Source: an uncultured Bacteroidales bacterium (lineage in GTDB: Bacteria > Bacteroidota > Bacteroidia > Bacteroidales > UBA932). Taken from it: DNA of 64,000 nucleotides. The DNA lies in contig CAMVKH010000002.1 of the NCBI GenBank assembly GCA_947168065.1, forward strand, positions 186,001 to 250,000, written 5' to 3'. This document shows positions 12,237 through 20,111 of the stretch, one piece after another; position 1 is the first letter of the stretch; the number at the start of each line of letters is the position of its first letter. Made by a program: the position numbers and the translations under genes. Below the pieces are notes generated by a model. That model searched no databases. It saw only the letters and a list, made by a program, of their open reading frames with translations, and was not told the DNA's origin.

Positions 12237-12716
12237 ATGAAGTACTTTTTTTTAACCTCCGTCATCCTGCTGTTTTCGCTGGCCCCTTCTTTCGCACAGG
12301 TCACGGTCAGTACGGAGTCTATGGAACTGGATGTCGTCGCTAAAAGGGCTGTGGCCAAGGGTAACAGCGTTTTTATCGACTTGGTCATTACCTGCAACGC
12401 TGATTGGGATCAGGTCGGCGTCGACCGATGTGAAGTTTACGATGATGAGGGAAATTACTATAGCCTGTGGGATGCTTACGGGAACGGGGGATTTCGTATC
12501 GATATCCTGGAAAACGGTGAGCGGATTCCCAATCCCAGCGGGGCATGTCCCATCAAAATCGCGAAGGGCATTCCCCGGAAAGTCAGGATCTTGGTCAAAG
12601 CGGTGGACGAGTATGCCACCGAGTTCAAACTGATCAAAATCCAATGGCGGGGTAACATGGTTTTCCGTCACGACATTAACACAACCATCAAAGACCTTCC
12701 CATCACAAGAGAGTGA
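12237..12716 (+). CDS. Secreted protein, paralog A of a tandem pair (159 aa)
   Basis: Small protein with a signal peptide (MKYFFLTSVILLFSLAPSFAQ) and no family I can name. The mature part is predicted to be beta-rich. Blocks shared with the next gene are KRAVAKGNSVFIDL near residue 37, DDEGNYY near residue 70, PRKVRILVKAVDEYATEF near residues 117-134, and a terminal TTIKDLPITR. These mark a gene duplication. Three cysteines lie in the mature region. It starts six bases after the caspase stop, so it is translationally close to the protease. It may be a ligand, substrate or inhibitor of that system, which is inference only. Confidence 0.75.
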   Translation: MKYFFLTSVILLFSLAPSFAQVTVSTESMELDVVAKRAVAKGNSVFIDLVITCNADWDQVGVDRCEVYDDEGNYYSLWDAYGNGGFRIDILENGERIPNPSGACPIKIAKGIPRKVRILVKAVDEYATEFKLIKIQWRGNMVFRHDINTTIKDLPITRE

Positions 12717-12727
12717 TCTTCTAATAA

Positions 12728-13222
12728 ATGTTTGTAATGAAGCGGTTCCTTTTATTGTTCGCATTAATATTTCCTTCACTCACGCTTTCAGCACAAGTGA
12801 AAGTCAATTCCGGTTCGCCCGATGTTGAAGTTGAGGTGAAAAGAGCCGTTGAAAAAGGCGGTGACGTCTATGTAGACTTGATCTTTACGACGAGCGCGGG
12901 CTCATTGTCATACATCGAAATCAACACGCATAACGCACAATCGACAACACCGGGATGCCGCTTTTTTGATGATGAAGGAACGATGTATCAAAGCGGGGAG
13001 GAGTCCACGATGCTCTTTGAAGTTGATGGAAATCGAACACATTGGTTCCCGCGACTTCAATTGGAAAAAGACGTCCCGCGAAAAATGCGCATTGTCATAA
13101 AAAACGTTGACGAGTACGCCACGGCATTTCAATCTGTCCGTATTCCTTATCTTTTATACTATGGCCGTTATCGAAAGGCGGATGCAGAGATAACGATCAA
13201 AAAATTGCCTGTCTCCAGATAG
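12728..13222 (+). CDS. Secreted protein, paralog B of a tandem pair (164 aa)
   Basis: Second copy of the family above. A signal peptide ends LTLSAQ; an ATG three codons in (12737, MKRFLLLF) is an equally good start. Matching blocks are KRAVEKGGDVYVDLIF, DDEGTMYQ, PRKMRIVIKNVDEYATAF and ITIKKLPVSR. The central part differs: this copy has one cysteine before the DDEG block and a longer Ser/Thr-rich stretch (residues 60-75). It ends the plus-strand cassette, 24 bases before the stop of the opposing gene. Function unknown. Confidence 0.75.
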   Translation: MFVMKRFLLLFALIFPSLTLSAQVKVNSGSPDVEVEVKRAVEKGGDVYVDLIFTTSAGSLSYIEINTHNAQSTTPGCRFFDDEGTMYQSGEESTMLFEVDGNRTHWFPRLQLEKDVPRKMRIVIKNVDEYATAFQSVRIPYLLYYGRYRKADAEITIKKLPVSR

Positions 13223-13246
13223 GCTTCGATGCAAAACAGTCTGCCG

Positions 13247-14329
13247 TTATTCCACCAGATCCAGGAATTCCAGTGCCTTGCGCTCGTTTCCGAGCGCCCG
13301 GTACTGCTGCGCGATGTCGTAGCAGATGCCACTGAGGTAAATCTCTTCATTGAAAGGGGCTCCCTGGCAGCTTTCATAGACATTCAGGAGTAGTTCCAGC
13401 GCCATCCGATGGTCGTCCAACTGGTCGTAGCAGTGGGCGGCCAGTTGCAGGTCGTCCACCAAATCCGAACACATACCCCGGAGGGACCGGGTGATGTCGG
13501 CCGAATCTAGATAGTGCCAGGCTGCGGATCCCCACTGTTCGAGATCATAATAGTATTCTCCGGCCTTTCTATGGGCTTCTCCTACTGCGATATGCCGGGG
13601 GCCGTATACCTGGGTAGCCAGGTCGATATCCAGCAAGATGTATTTCTCCGCCGCTTCGATGAAATCATCCCCGAACTGCCAATGATTGATCAATAAGCCG
13701 GCATAACCGCGCACCAGCCTTTCGTAACAGGACAAATCGCAGTCATGTGTCTGGGCATAGGCAACGGCTTCTTCATAGAGCGCTACGGCCTTTTCCAACT
13801 TTGTGTCGTAATCGCCGGGGCCTTCTTCCAAAGTCTCCTCTGCCTGCTTTGTAAGCTTTTCGATGTGCCACACCGCCTCGTCATGGGGCCGATGATACTC
13901 CGGCAGGCAGTGCAGATACACCGGCTTGTCCGTACTGCGCGGAGGGTATCCCAGCCGCTCCACATACGACCGGAGTGTCGCCCGCTCTTCCTCCGTCAAT
14001 CCGCTGATTCCATTCAGCCATTCTTCCGGAAACTGCACCAGGTCGATCAGCACCTCAACCTGATTATAGCTCAGCCACTTGATCAGCGATTCCGGCAAGT
14101 CCATGTCCTGCCGCTTCGTCGCCAGGACCGGCTCACGCACAAGGGCTTCCTTCAGCGCCACGGAGCAGAGGAAGGTCTCCCATTTCAGTCGTTCATTCTC
14201 CTTTTGTGCCTCCTGGTACCGTGCACGAAGCTCTTCTTCCGGGTGATTGGAAAGAAGCAATTCCACCTGCTCGGCAAGCCAGGGATTGGGGCCCCTGCGG
14301 GGTTTCTGATGGCGTGTGTTGTCGCTCAT
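13247..14329 (-). CDS. Helical-repeat (TPR-like) cytoplasmic protein (360 aa)
   Basis: No signal peptide or membrane segment. The N-terminal third is charged and helical (EELRARYQEAQKENERLKW). The C-terminal two thirds have tetratricopeptide-like pairs, for example KAVALYEEAVAYAQTH, AHRKAGEYYYDLEQWGSAAWHYLDSAD, and QYRALGNERKALEFLDL. The ATG at 14329 overlaps the stop of the upstream PARP-like gene as ATGA, indicating translational coupling; the longer frame reaching 14485 would sit inside that gene. The tight coupling suggests the two products work together, possibly as effector and scaffold or inhibitor. No family name can be assigned. Confidence 0.75.
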   Translation of the reverse strand: MSDNTRHQKPRRGPNPWLAEQVELLLSNHPEEELRARYQEAQKENERLKWETFLCSVALKEALVREPVLATKRQDMDLPESLIKWLSYNQVEVLIDLVQFPEEWLNGISGLTEEERATLRSYVERLGYPPRSTDKPVYLHCLPEYHRPHDEAVWHIEKLTKQAEETLEEGPGDYDTKLEKAVALYEEAVAYAQTHDCDLSCYERLVRGYAGLLINHWQFGDDFIEAAEKYILLDIDLATQVYGPRHIAVGEAHRKAGEYYYDLEQWGSAAWHYLDSADITRSLRGMCSDLVDDLQLAAHCYDQLDDHRMALELLLNVYESCQGAPFNEEIYLSGICYDIAQQYRALGNERKALEFLDLVE

Positions 14330-15855
14330 AGTTTTTTGAAAAGCCAGTGCACCATGCCGCCGCGGATGTGCTGAAGCATCTTCGTGCGGTGGTTGTAGAG
14401 ATAAATGGGGCGGATGCGCCACGGCTGGTTGTACAGATTCTGCCAGTCGAACAGGCAGTACTCCCAGTAAGCGCCGTTCCACCATTCGCAGGTCGTGTAG
14501 TGGTTCTCTTCGGCGAAGCGGTTGATCAGGGAGTGCCGCCCGCTGCCTCCGGTCGCGTGGTACACATATGAAGGCGCCAGCGCCAGGTTGATAACCCGTC
14601 CGGGGGTCACGCGGCAGACAATGGTTACGGGATTGTCGTCATCCAGCTTGCGGTATTGCGCATAATCGTCGGCAATCGTGCGCCGGGGCGCGAAATACAC
14701 GCCGACGCCCGCCCAGCTGTCGACGCTGGCCCGGAAGGTACCACTGTCAAACTCCCGCCGTCCGGCGATGCTCTGGCCGGCGGTCAGGTCGGTACCGTGG
14801 TACAGGGTCGCTGCGGGCAGGAAAACGTCGATGACGGTCCAGATCACCCCCTCAAGCAGAGTCAGCAGCACATCCCAGACCAGGTAGCGCAGGATGCGCC
14901 ACGGGAGCATGAGCAGCCAGCGCCCGAGATCGCCCCGCCCTTCGCTTTTTTTGCTGGGAGCCAGGACTTCCAGCAGGAAATCGTAGATTTCCGACACGCC
15001 ATGAATCAAGATGTTGAAATAGATGGCATTCAGCAGCCTGAGCGGCGTGGCGGCGATGTAAAGAATAACTTTCAGCCCTTCCAGCAGGGGACGGACCACG
15101 TTCTTGCTGTCCTCAGAGAGGCGGTTTCTCTTGAAGAACATCCGCCAGGGCTCCGCCAGGAAGATCTGCAGCCAGTTCAGGATATAAAAAGGCAGGGAGA
15201 TGAGCCAGTAGGCCGCCCGCATCAGCCAGCGGATCACGCCACCCGCCTGGCCATAATCAACGAAGTCACGCAGCCCGAACAGCACGCCGGCAACCAGGCC
15301 CAGCACGAAGCCCAGGCTCCCGTTGTGGAAGAGAATCCAAAAAAGCAGCGCCCCAGCGCCGCCGAAAGTGAGTGCCGGCGCCGCGAGCTCCAGCAACTCC
15401 TCCTTGAAAGTCAGCACCAGCACCACCAGCAGCCCGATCAGAATCCACTTGAGCACTTTCCAGATCGCCGCGAACACGTCACGGAGCGGGCCGGACTTCT
15501 TTTCCGGTGCCGGCGGATTGATCTGGTTGATAAAATGCAGGTATCCCGCGTGCACATAGCCCTCCATCGGGCCCCGCTCATGCTCCCGAAAACTGACCTT
15601 CACCCACTCGCTGTTCGGCACCGGCGCATCCACAATCACCAGGGCACCCGGATCAAAGACCCCCAGCGAAGCATAATGCTGCCCCGGCCCCGCTCGCAAA
15701 TGCAGCTTCGTCGTCGTCTCCGCCCGCCACGGATACGTCCCCGCCGGTGGAATCTCCTCCGCCATCACAGGATGAAAAACGCTGGCAAGCAGAAACAGCC
15801 AGAGTGCCAGTTTTCCATTCAGGAGGCTGGGATTAAGACGGTCGGATCGGGCCAT
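14326..15855 (-). CDS. Membrane protein with N-terminal SH3b and C-terminal PARP-like ADP-ribosyltransferase domain (509 aa)
   Basis: Order of parts: signal peptide (residues 1-32, ending VMAEE); bacterial SH3 domain (about 42-110, with LHLRAGPGQHYASLG and WVKVSF); several hydrophobic segments (about 130-150, 158-197, 206-233, 262-282, 315-348); and a C-terminal domain. The last domain shows an H-Y-E pattern of the PARP-type ADP-ribosyltransferase fold: LYHGTDL (His353), GVGVYFAPRR (Tyr387) with ADDYAQY after it, and WEYCLFD (Glu465). The His-Tyr spacing of 34 equals that of human PARP1 (862/896). Which side of the membrane holds the C-terminus is uncertain. Translationally coupled to the repeat protein downstream. 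The ART assignment is motif-based. Confidence 0.7.
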   Translation of the reverse strand: MARSDRLNPSLLNGKLALWLFLLASVFHPVMAEEIPPAGTYPWRAETTTKLHLRAGPGQHYASLGVFDPGALVIVDAPVPNSEWVKVSFREHERGPMEGYVHAGYLHFINQINPPAPEKKSGPLRDVFAAIWKVLKWILIGLLVVLVLTFKEELLELAAPALTFGGAGALLFWILFHNGSLGFVLGLVAGVLFGLRDFVDYGQAGGVIRWLMRAAYWLISLPFYILNWLQIFLAEPWRMFFKRNRLSEDSKNVVRPLLEGLKVILYIAATPLRLLNAIYFNILIHGVSEIYDFLLEVLAPSKKSEGRGDLGRWLLMLPWRILRYLVWDVLLTLLEGVIWTVIDVFLPAATLYHGTDLTAGQSIAGRREFDSGTFRASVDSWAGVGVYFAPRRTIADDYAQYRKLDDDNPVTIVCRVTPGRVINLALAPSYVYHATGGSGRHSLINRFAEENHYTTCEWWNGAYWEYCLFDWQNLYNQPWRIRPIYLYNHRTKMLQHIRGGMVHWLFKKL

Positions 15856-15906
15856 AATGATGATAATAAAAGAAAACCGGCGGGAGAAGTGTCATTCCTC
15901 CGCATA

Positions 15907-15968
15907 CAAAAATAATGAATTCTCTTTACAATCCCACTTGCAGAATCCGTCAATATCGCATATATTTG
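15907..15968. promoter_or_regulatory. Divergent promoters between the PARP-like operon and the 156-aa gene
   Basis: Minus-strand TATTTTTG at 15907-15914 would drive the SH3b/PARP-like operon with a leader near 45 bases. Plus-strand TATATTTG at 15961-15968 would drive the gene at 16125 with an unusually long leader of about 150 bases, in which I see no other reading frame of merit. Confidence 0.55.
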
Positions 15969-16124
15969 CAGCCAGAAGCAGTTTCTATGCACACCTGATT
16001 TTCCATTCAGTCCTGACAGACATTTGTATTTCAGCGCCGGACGAAGGTCCACTCCCAGGGCATATTGTGTCCTGACGCGGGCGGGCCGGGGAGCCGGTCA
16101 AGTTCATTGAAATACAAAACTGTT

Positions 16125-16595
16125 ATGGTAAAATCTTCACAATTGGTGGCCTGGACCGAGAACGGCCGGGTCCGCATGCTCCCCTCGCTGGTACGCCAGT
16201 TGGCACAACCGTACATTGAGCAGATTGAGGATATCGAAAGCCTTCGCCCGTTCCACTTCCGGGAACAGCCGAAGTATCTGATCGAGCTGAGCCGTGCCTA
16301 CGAGAATCTGGGCGTCTACTATGAATGCGTCGGCTACATCCGGGATGCCTTCGATGCCTATGCGGCGGCAGCCATCGAGGTGACGGACGTCGATGACTTC
16401 TGGTGGTGCGACTGTGATGAAGGCTTCGTCCTGAGTCAACCCTTCCGGGGCCGCTTCTTCACAATGTACGGCCAATGCCGCAGGCTGCTGCGGAAACATC
16501 CCGCTCTCAGGAATACGGCCTCCTTTGCAGCCCTGATGGACGACTACAAACGGGTCACGGCAGTCCTCGAAATCTGGCACCAGGAAAATGTGTAG
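16125..16595 (+). CDS. Hypothetical helical protein (156 aa)
   Basis: Soluble, mostly helical, with a TPR-like centre (YLIELSRAYENLGVYYECVGYIRDAFDAYAAAA, about residues 47-79) and an aromatic/acidic stretch VDDFWWCDCDEGF. No family recognised. The start MVKSSQLV at 16125 is preferred to an upstream in-frame ATG at 16065 because the extra residues (MCPDAGGPGSRSSS) look like non-coding sequence, although the ribosome site before 16125 is weak. It closes the accessory island, just before lpdA with its own promoter. The helical character loosely recalls the repeat protein at 13247-14329, but no clear homology is visible. Confidence 0.6.
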   Translation: MVKSSQLVAWTENGRVRMLPSLVRQLAQPYIEQIEDIESLRPFHFREQPKYLIELSRAYENLGVYYECVGYIRDAFDAYAAAAIEVTDVDDFWWCDCDEGFVLSQPFRGRFFTMYGQCRRLLRKHPALRNTASFAALMDDYKRVTAVLEIWHQENV

Positions 16596-16614
16596 GAATC
16601 CCGCAAAAAATGCT

Positions 16615-16622
16615 TAATTTTG
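16615..16622 (+). promoter_or_regulatory. -7 promoter element for the lipoamide dehydrogenase gene
   Basis: TAATTTTG, 18 bases before the ATG at 16641 and nine before an alternative ATG at 16632. Confidence 0.55.
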
Positions 16623-16640
16623 TTAATTGCAATGATTCCT

Positions 16641-18029
16641 ATGAAATATGATGTGATCGTCATTGGCGCCGGCCCGGGAGGGTATGTCGCCGCTATCCGG
16701 GCCGCACAGCTCGGATTCAATACAGCTGTTGTCGAACGCAGTGAACTGGGCGGCATCTGCCTCAACTGGGGCTGCATCCCGACCAAAGCGCTGCTTAAGA
16801 GCGCCCAGGCGCTCCATTACGCCGAACGTGGTGCCGACTACGGCTTTACGGCGGAGAACGTGACGCCCGACCTGGCCGCCATCGTCGCCCGCAGCCGCGG
16901 CGTCTCCGCCACGATGAACAAAGGCGTGGAATACCTTTTCAAGAAAAACAAGGTAACGGTGATCAAGGGTAGCGGCAAGGTGCTCGCCGGCAAACGTGTC
17001 GAGGTGACGCCGCTCGAAGGCGCCGTCGAGGTCCACGAGGCCGACCACATCATCCTCGCCACGGGTTCGCGTCCGGCCGAACTGCCGTTCGCACCTATTG
17101 ACGGCGAGAAGATCTGGTGCTACTACCAGGCGCTCGTGCCTGAGGCGCTGCCGAAGTCGCTGGCCGTCATCGGCAGCGGCGCCATCGGCAGCGAATTCGC
17201 TTTCTTCTATCGCTCGCTGGGCGTCGAGGTGACGATCATCGAATTCATGGACCGGGTGCTTCCCATCGAAGATGACGACACCTGCGCGCAGATCAGCCGC
17301 AGTTTCCGGAAAATGGGCATCAAGGTCATGGTCTCGTCGGCGGTCCAGAAAGTCGATACTTCCGGTGACATCTGCCGTCTGACTGTCCAGACAAAGAAAG
17401 GCGAAGAGATTGTCGAAGCAGAAAAAGTGCTGTCGGCCGTCGGCGTACGTCCCAATACGGAAAACCTGGGCCTGGAGGCGCTCGGCATCGAGCTGAACCG
17501 AGGCAAAGTCCCTGTAGACAAGAACTATAAGACTTCTGTCGACGGTCTCTACGCCATCGGTGACATCATCGCGACTCCTGCGCTTGCGCATGTGGCTTCC
17601 GCCGAAGCCATCTGCTGCGTCGAGGCGATCGCCGGCCTGGATCCGGCGCCGGTCAACTACGACAACATCCCGGGCTGCACCTACATTACGCCCGAGGTGG
17701 CCTCGGTCGGCATGACGGAGCGCAAGGCGAAGGAACTGGGCATCGACTACATGGTTGGCAAGTTTCCGTTCACGGCTTCCGGCAAGGCCACGGCCGCCGG
17801 TGCCCGCGACGGCTTTGTCAAACTCGTGGTCGATGTCCCGACCGACAAGATCCTGGGCGCCCATCTGGTTGGCGATAACGTCTCGGAAATGATCGGCGGC
17901 ATCGTCGCCGCCCGCAATCTGGGTATCACGGCCAAGCAGCTCGCCGGTTCCATGTTCCCGCATCCCACGATGAGCGAGGCGCTCATGGAAGCCGCCGCTG
18001 CGGTTCATAACGAAGCCATCCATATCTAA
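16641..18029 (+). CDS. lpdA: Dihydrolipoyl dehydrogenase (E3)
   Basis: FAD-dependent disulfide oxidoreductase that reoxidises dihydrolipoamide of 2-oxoacid dehydrogenase or glycine-cleavage complexes with NAD+. The FAD-binding GAGPGGYVAA is near residue 10, the redox disulfide GGICLNWGCIP (Cys40, Cys45) follows, the NAD-binding GSGAIGSEFA is mid-protein, the second FAD motif is YAIGD, and the dimer-interface HPTMSEAL ends the protein with its catalytic His. The 462-residue length is normal. The start MKYDVIVIG matches the family; ATG codons three and seven positions upstream are possible. No E1/E2 genes are adjacent, so the complex served is not evident. Confidence 0.95.
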   Translation: MKYDVIVIGAGPGGYVAAIRAAQLGFNTAVVERSELGGICLNWGCIPTKALLKSAQALHYAERGADYGFTAENVTPDLAAIVARSRGVSATMNKGVEYLFKKNKVTVIKGSGKVLAGKRVEVTPLEGAVEVHEADHIILATGSRPAELPFAPIDGEKIWCYYQALVPEALPKSLAVIGSGAIGSEFAFFYRSLGVEVTIIEFMDRVLPIEDDDTCAQISRSFRKMGIKVMVSSAVQKVDTSGDICRLTVQTKKGEEIVEAEKVLSAVGVRPNTENLGLEALGIELNRGKVPVDKNYKTSVDGLYAIGDIIATPALAHVASAEAICCVEAIAGLDPAPVNYDNIPGCTYITPEVASVGMTERKAKELGIDYMVGKFPFTASGKATAAGARDGFVKLVVDVPTDKILGAHLVGDNVSEMIGGIVAARNLGITAKQLAGSMFPHPTMSEALMEAAAAVHNEAIHI

Positions 18030-18037
18030 AAATCATT

Positions 18038-19084
18038 ATGAAACGTTTTCTTTCAACCCTCGCTCTTCTCTGCCTGGCGACCGGTCTCCTGGCGGCGACG
18101 AAGATCAATGTGACAACCAATGCATTCGGCACCTACGACTTCAAGGGCAAGCACTTCTACATTATCCCCGGATCTCCTGCAATCGATCCGAAAGATACTG
18201 AGTTCAAGGACTATGCAAACCATGTCGCTTCCATGTTCAGGACGGTCGGTGCCATTGAAGTCTCCGACCCTGCGATGGCGGAGGTCTGCGTCCTGGTCGA
18301 TTATCTGATCACCAGTGATTCTTATACTGAGCAGATCCCTGTTCCGATCCGGAAAGCGGTCGGTTCGGTGACTACCACTCAGCTTGCCAGTGACCAGCTG
18401 CAGGGGAGAACGTATCATGGAAACCACTACACAACAGGCGATTATAAGGCCATTGTGGCACACAAGACCATCTACGAAACGGTCGGCTACAAAACGGAAG
18501 AGCGGCAGGTTGACGGTTACCGCCGCATCCTGAATGTCTATGCTTATGACAATGTGGACAACGACGGTGAACCCGACATGCTCTGGAAGTGTAATATGAT
18601 GAGCTTCGGGTCCCGCAGTAATCTCAATTCGATCATCCCCGTGATGACATACCTGAATCTTTTCTCTCCGGGGAAACGTATTGTGGAGCACAAATCCTGG
18701 GTAAATGACGAATATGGCTGGGCGCTGTATGAGGCGTATTCCAATGTGATGAGGGACTACGCGTGGTCCTTTTTCCCGGGTCGGAAAGTGGAGAACGACG
18801 CCTGGGTCTACTTTGTGACCAAAAAACGCGGTGAACTGACCGTCATCTGCCGTCAGGCCGGACCCAGCAAACGGGTTGTCACGAAGGATACCTATCTCGT
18901 GATGAACGGCGAGACCTATCCGATTGCTTCGGTCGACCACATCAAGATGGATCGGACGGAACGGGTCAAGAAGGACGAAAACCTTTACTACACGATGACC
19001 TTCCTCGGCGTGCCCGATGATGTCAAGGTCTTCGACATCGTCTGTCCCGAAAAGTTCACCTGGAAGAACATTCCTCTTCAGTAG
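18038..19084 (+). CDS. Secreted protein of unknown function (348 aa)
   Basis: Signal peptide MKRFLSTLALLCLATGLLAA, then a mature region of mixed alpha/beta character. The stretch GKHFYIIPG ... EFKDYANHVASMFRTVGAIEVSDPAMAEVCVLVDYLI looks like the opening of DUF4136-type lipoproteins, but there is no lipobox cysteine, and the remainder (YVRR-poor, tyrosine-rich, with an internal SPGKRIVEHKSW) is unfamiliar. It starts eight bases after lpdA and is probably co-transcribed with it, which need not imply a shared role. A strong bidirectional terminator follows. Function unknown. Confidence 0.75.
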   Translation: MKRFLSTLALLCLATGLLAATKINVTTNAFGTYDFKGKHFYIIPGSPAIDPKDTEFKDYANHVASMFRTVGAIEVSDPAMAEVCVLVDYLITSDSYTEQIPVPIRKAVGSVTTTQLASDQLQGRTYHGNHYTTGDYKAIVAHKTIYETVGYKTEERQVDGYRRILNVYAYDNVDNDGEPDMLWKCNMMSFGSRSNLNSIIPVMTYLNLFSPGKRIVEHKSWVNDEYGWALYEAYSNVMRDYAWSFFPGRKVENDAWVYFVTKKRGELTVICRQAGPSKRVVTKDTYLVMNGETYPIASVDHIKMDRTERVKKDENLYYTMTFLGVPDDVKVFDIVCPEKFTWKNIPLQ

Positions 19085-19092
19085 AAGCACAG

Positions 19093-19146
19093 CGCAAAAG
19101 AAAAAGTAGCCGCATCGAACGGGATGCGGCTACTTTTTCTTTTGCG
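19093..19146. terminator. Bidirectional terminator, 24-bp perfect inverted repeat
   Basis: Arms 19093-19116 and 19123-19146 are perfect reverse complements around the loop GAACGG, with A5/T5 tracts at the base of a GC-rich core. It separates the convergent genes ending at 19084 and 19154 and serves both. Confidence 0.9.
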
Positions 19147-19153
19147 AAAACTG

Positions 19154-20107
19154 CTAGCGGATCTTCCGCCGGATATTGTACTTGTTGCGATCCTGAACGT
19201 TGCGGGCGATGAGTTCGCCGAGGAAGCCGGTGAGGAAGAGCTGGGCGCCCAGGAGGACGGCGACCAGGGCCAGGTAGAAGAGCGGCTGGTCGGTGACGGC
19301 CCGGAAAGGCGCGCCATGGGTCTGGGCAATGAGCTTGGCCGCAATGAGCCAGATGGCCAATACCGCACCGATGATGAAGATGAGCGTGCCGAACGCGCCG
19401 AAGAGATGCATCGGCTTCTTGCCGAATTTCTGCAGGAACCAGATGGACAGCAGGTCGAGGAAGCCGTGGATGAAACGGCTCATGCCGAATTTGCTCTTGC
19501 CGTATTTGCGCGCCTGGTGGTGGACCACCTTCTCGCCGATGTTTTCGAAACCGGCGTTCTTGGCGAGGTAGGGGATGAAACGGTGCATTTCCCCGTAGAC
19601 CTCAATGTTCTTGACGACCTCGTTGCGGTAGGCCTTCAGGCCGCAGTTCATGTCGTGCAGCTTGATGCCGGTCACTTTGCGGGCCGTGGCATTGTAGAGT
19701 TTGGACGGCAGGTTTTTCGTGGCTACGTTGTCGTAGCGCTTCTTCTTCCAGCCGGAAACCAGGTCATACCCATCCTCCTTGATCATCCGGATCATCTCCG
19801 GAATCTCCTCGGGATTGTCCTGCAGGTCGGCGTCCATCGTCACCACAATGTCGCCCCGGGCGGCTTCGAAGCCGCAGTAGAGCGCGGCCGACTTGCCGTA
19901 GTTGCGGCGGAAGCCGATGGCCCGGATGCGGGGATACGTCTTGGAGAGTTCCTCGATGACTTCCCAGGAGCGGTCGCGGCTGCCGTCGTCGACCATGATG
20001 ATCTCGTATTCGTAATTCTGGGGCGCCAGCGCGCGGTCAATCCATTGGACGAGCTCGGGCAGGGACTCCTCTTCGTTGTAGAGGGAAATGACAATCGAAA
20101 GGTCCAT
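19154..20107 (-). CDS. Family 2 glycosyltransferase with C-terminal membrane helices (317 aa)
   Basis: Polyprenyl-phosphate sugar transferase type (DPM1/ArnC/GtrB-like). The GT-A domain occupies residues 1-215: SIVISLYNEEESL at the start, the VDDGSRDRS nucleotide-sugar loop near residue 40, and MDADLQDNPEEIP as the metal-binding DxD region near residue 90. Two transmembrane helices follow (about 232-255 and 270-295), typical of transferases loading a sugar onto a lipid phosphate at the inner membrane. It is the last gene of a minus-strand unit with DUF4199 and DUF308 genes, five bases after the former. The sugar is not deducible. Confidence 0.9.
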   Translation of the reverse strand: MDLSIVISLYNEEESLPELVQWIDRALAPQNYEYEIIMVDDGSRDRSWEVIEELSKTYPRIRAIGFRRNYGKSAALYCGFEAARGDIVVTMDADLQDNPEEIPEMIRMIKEDGYDLVSGWKKKRYDNVATKNLPSKLYNATARKVTGIKLHDMNCGLKAYRNEVVKNIEVYGEMHRFIPYLAKNAGFENIGEKVVHHQARKYGKSKFGMSRFIHGFLDLLSIWFLQKFGKKPMHLFGAFGTLIFIIGAVLAIWLIAAKLIAQTHGAPFRAVTDQPLFYLALVAVLLGAQLFLTGFLGELIARNVQDRNKYNIRRKIR

Positions 20108-20111
20108 GGGC

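Noticed and set aside
16065..16124. Upstream start for the 156-residue gene
   Set aside because: The added residues are Ser/Gly/Pro-rich and look non-coding; ATG at 16125 begins the helical part.
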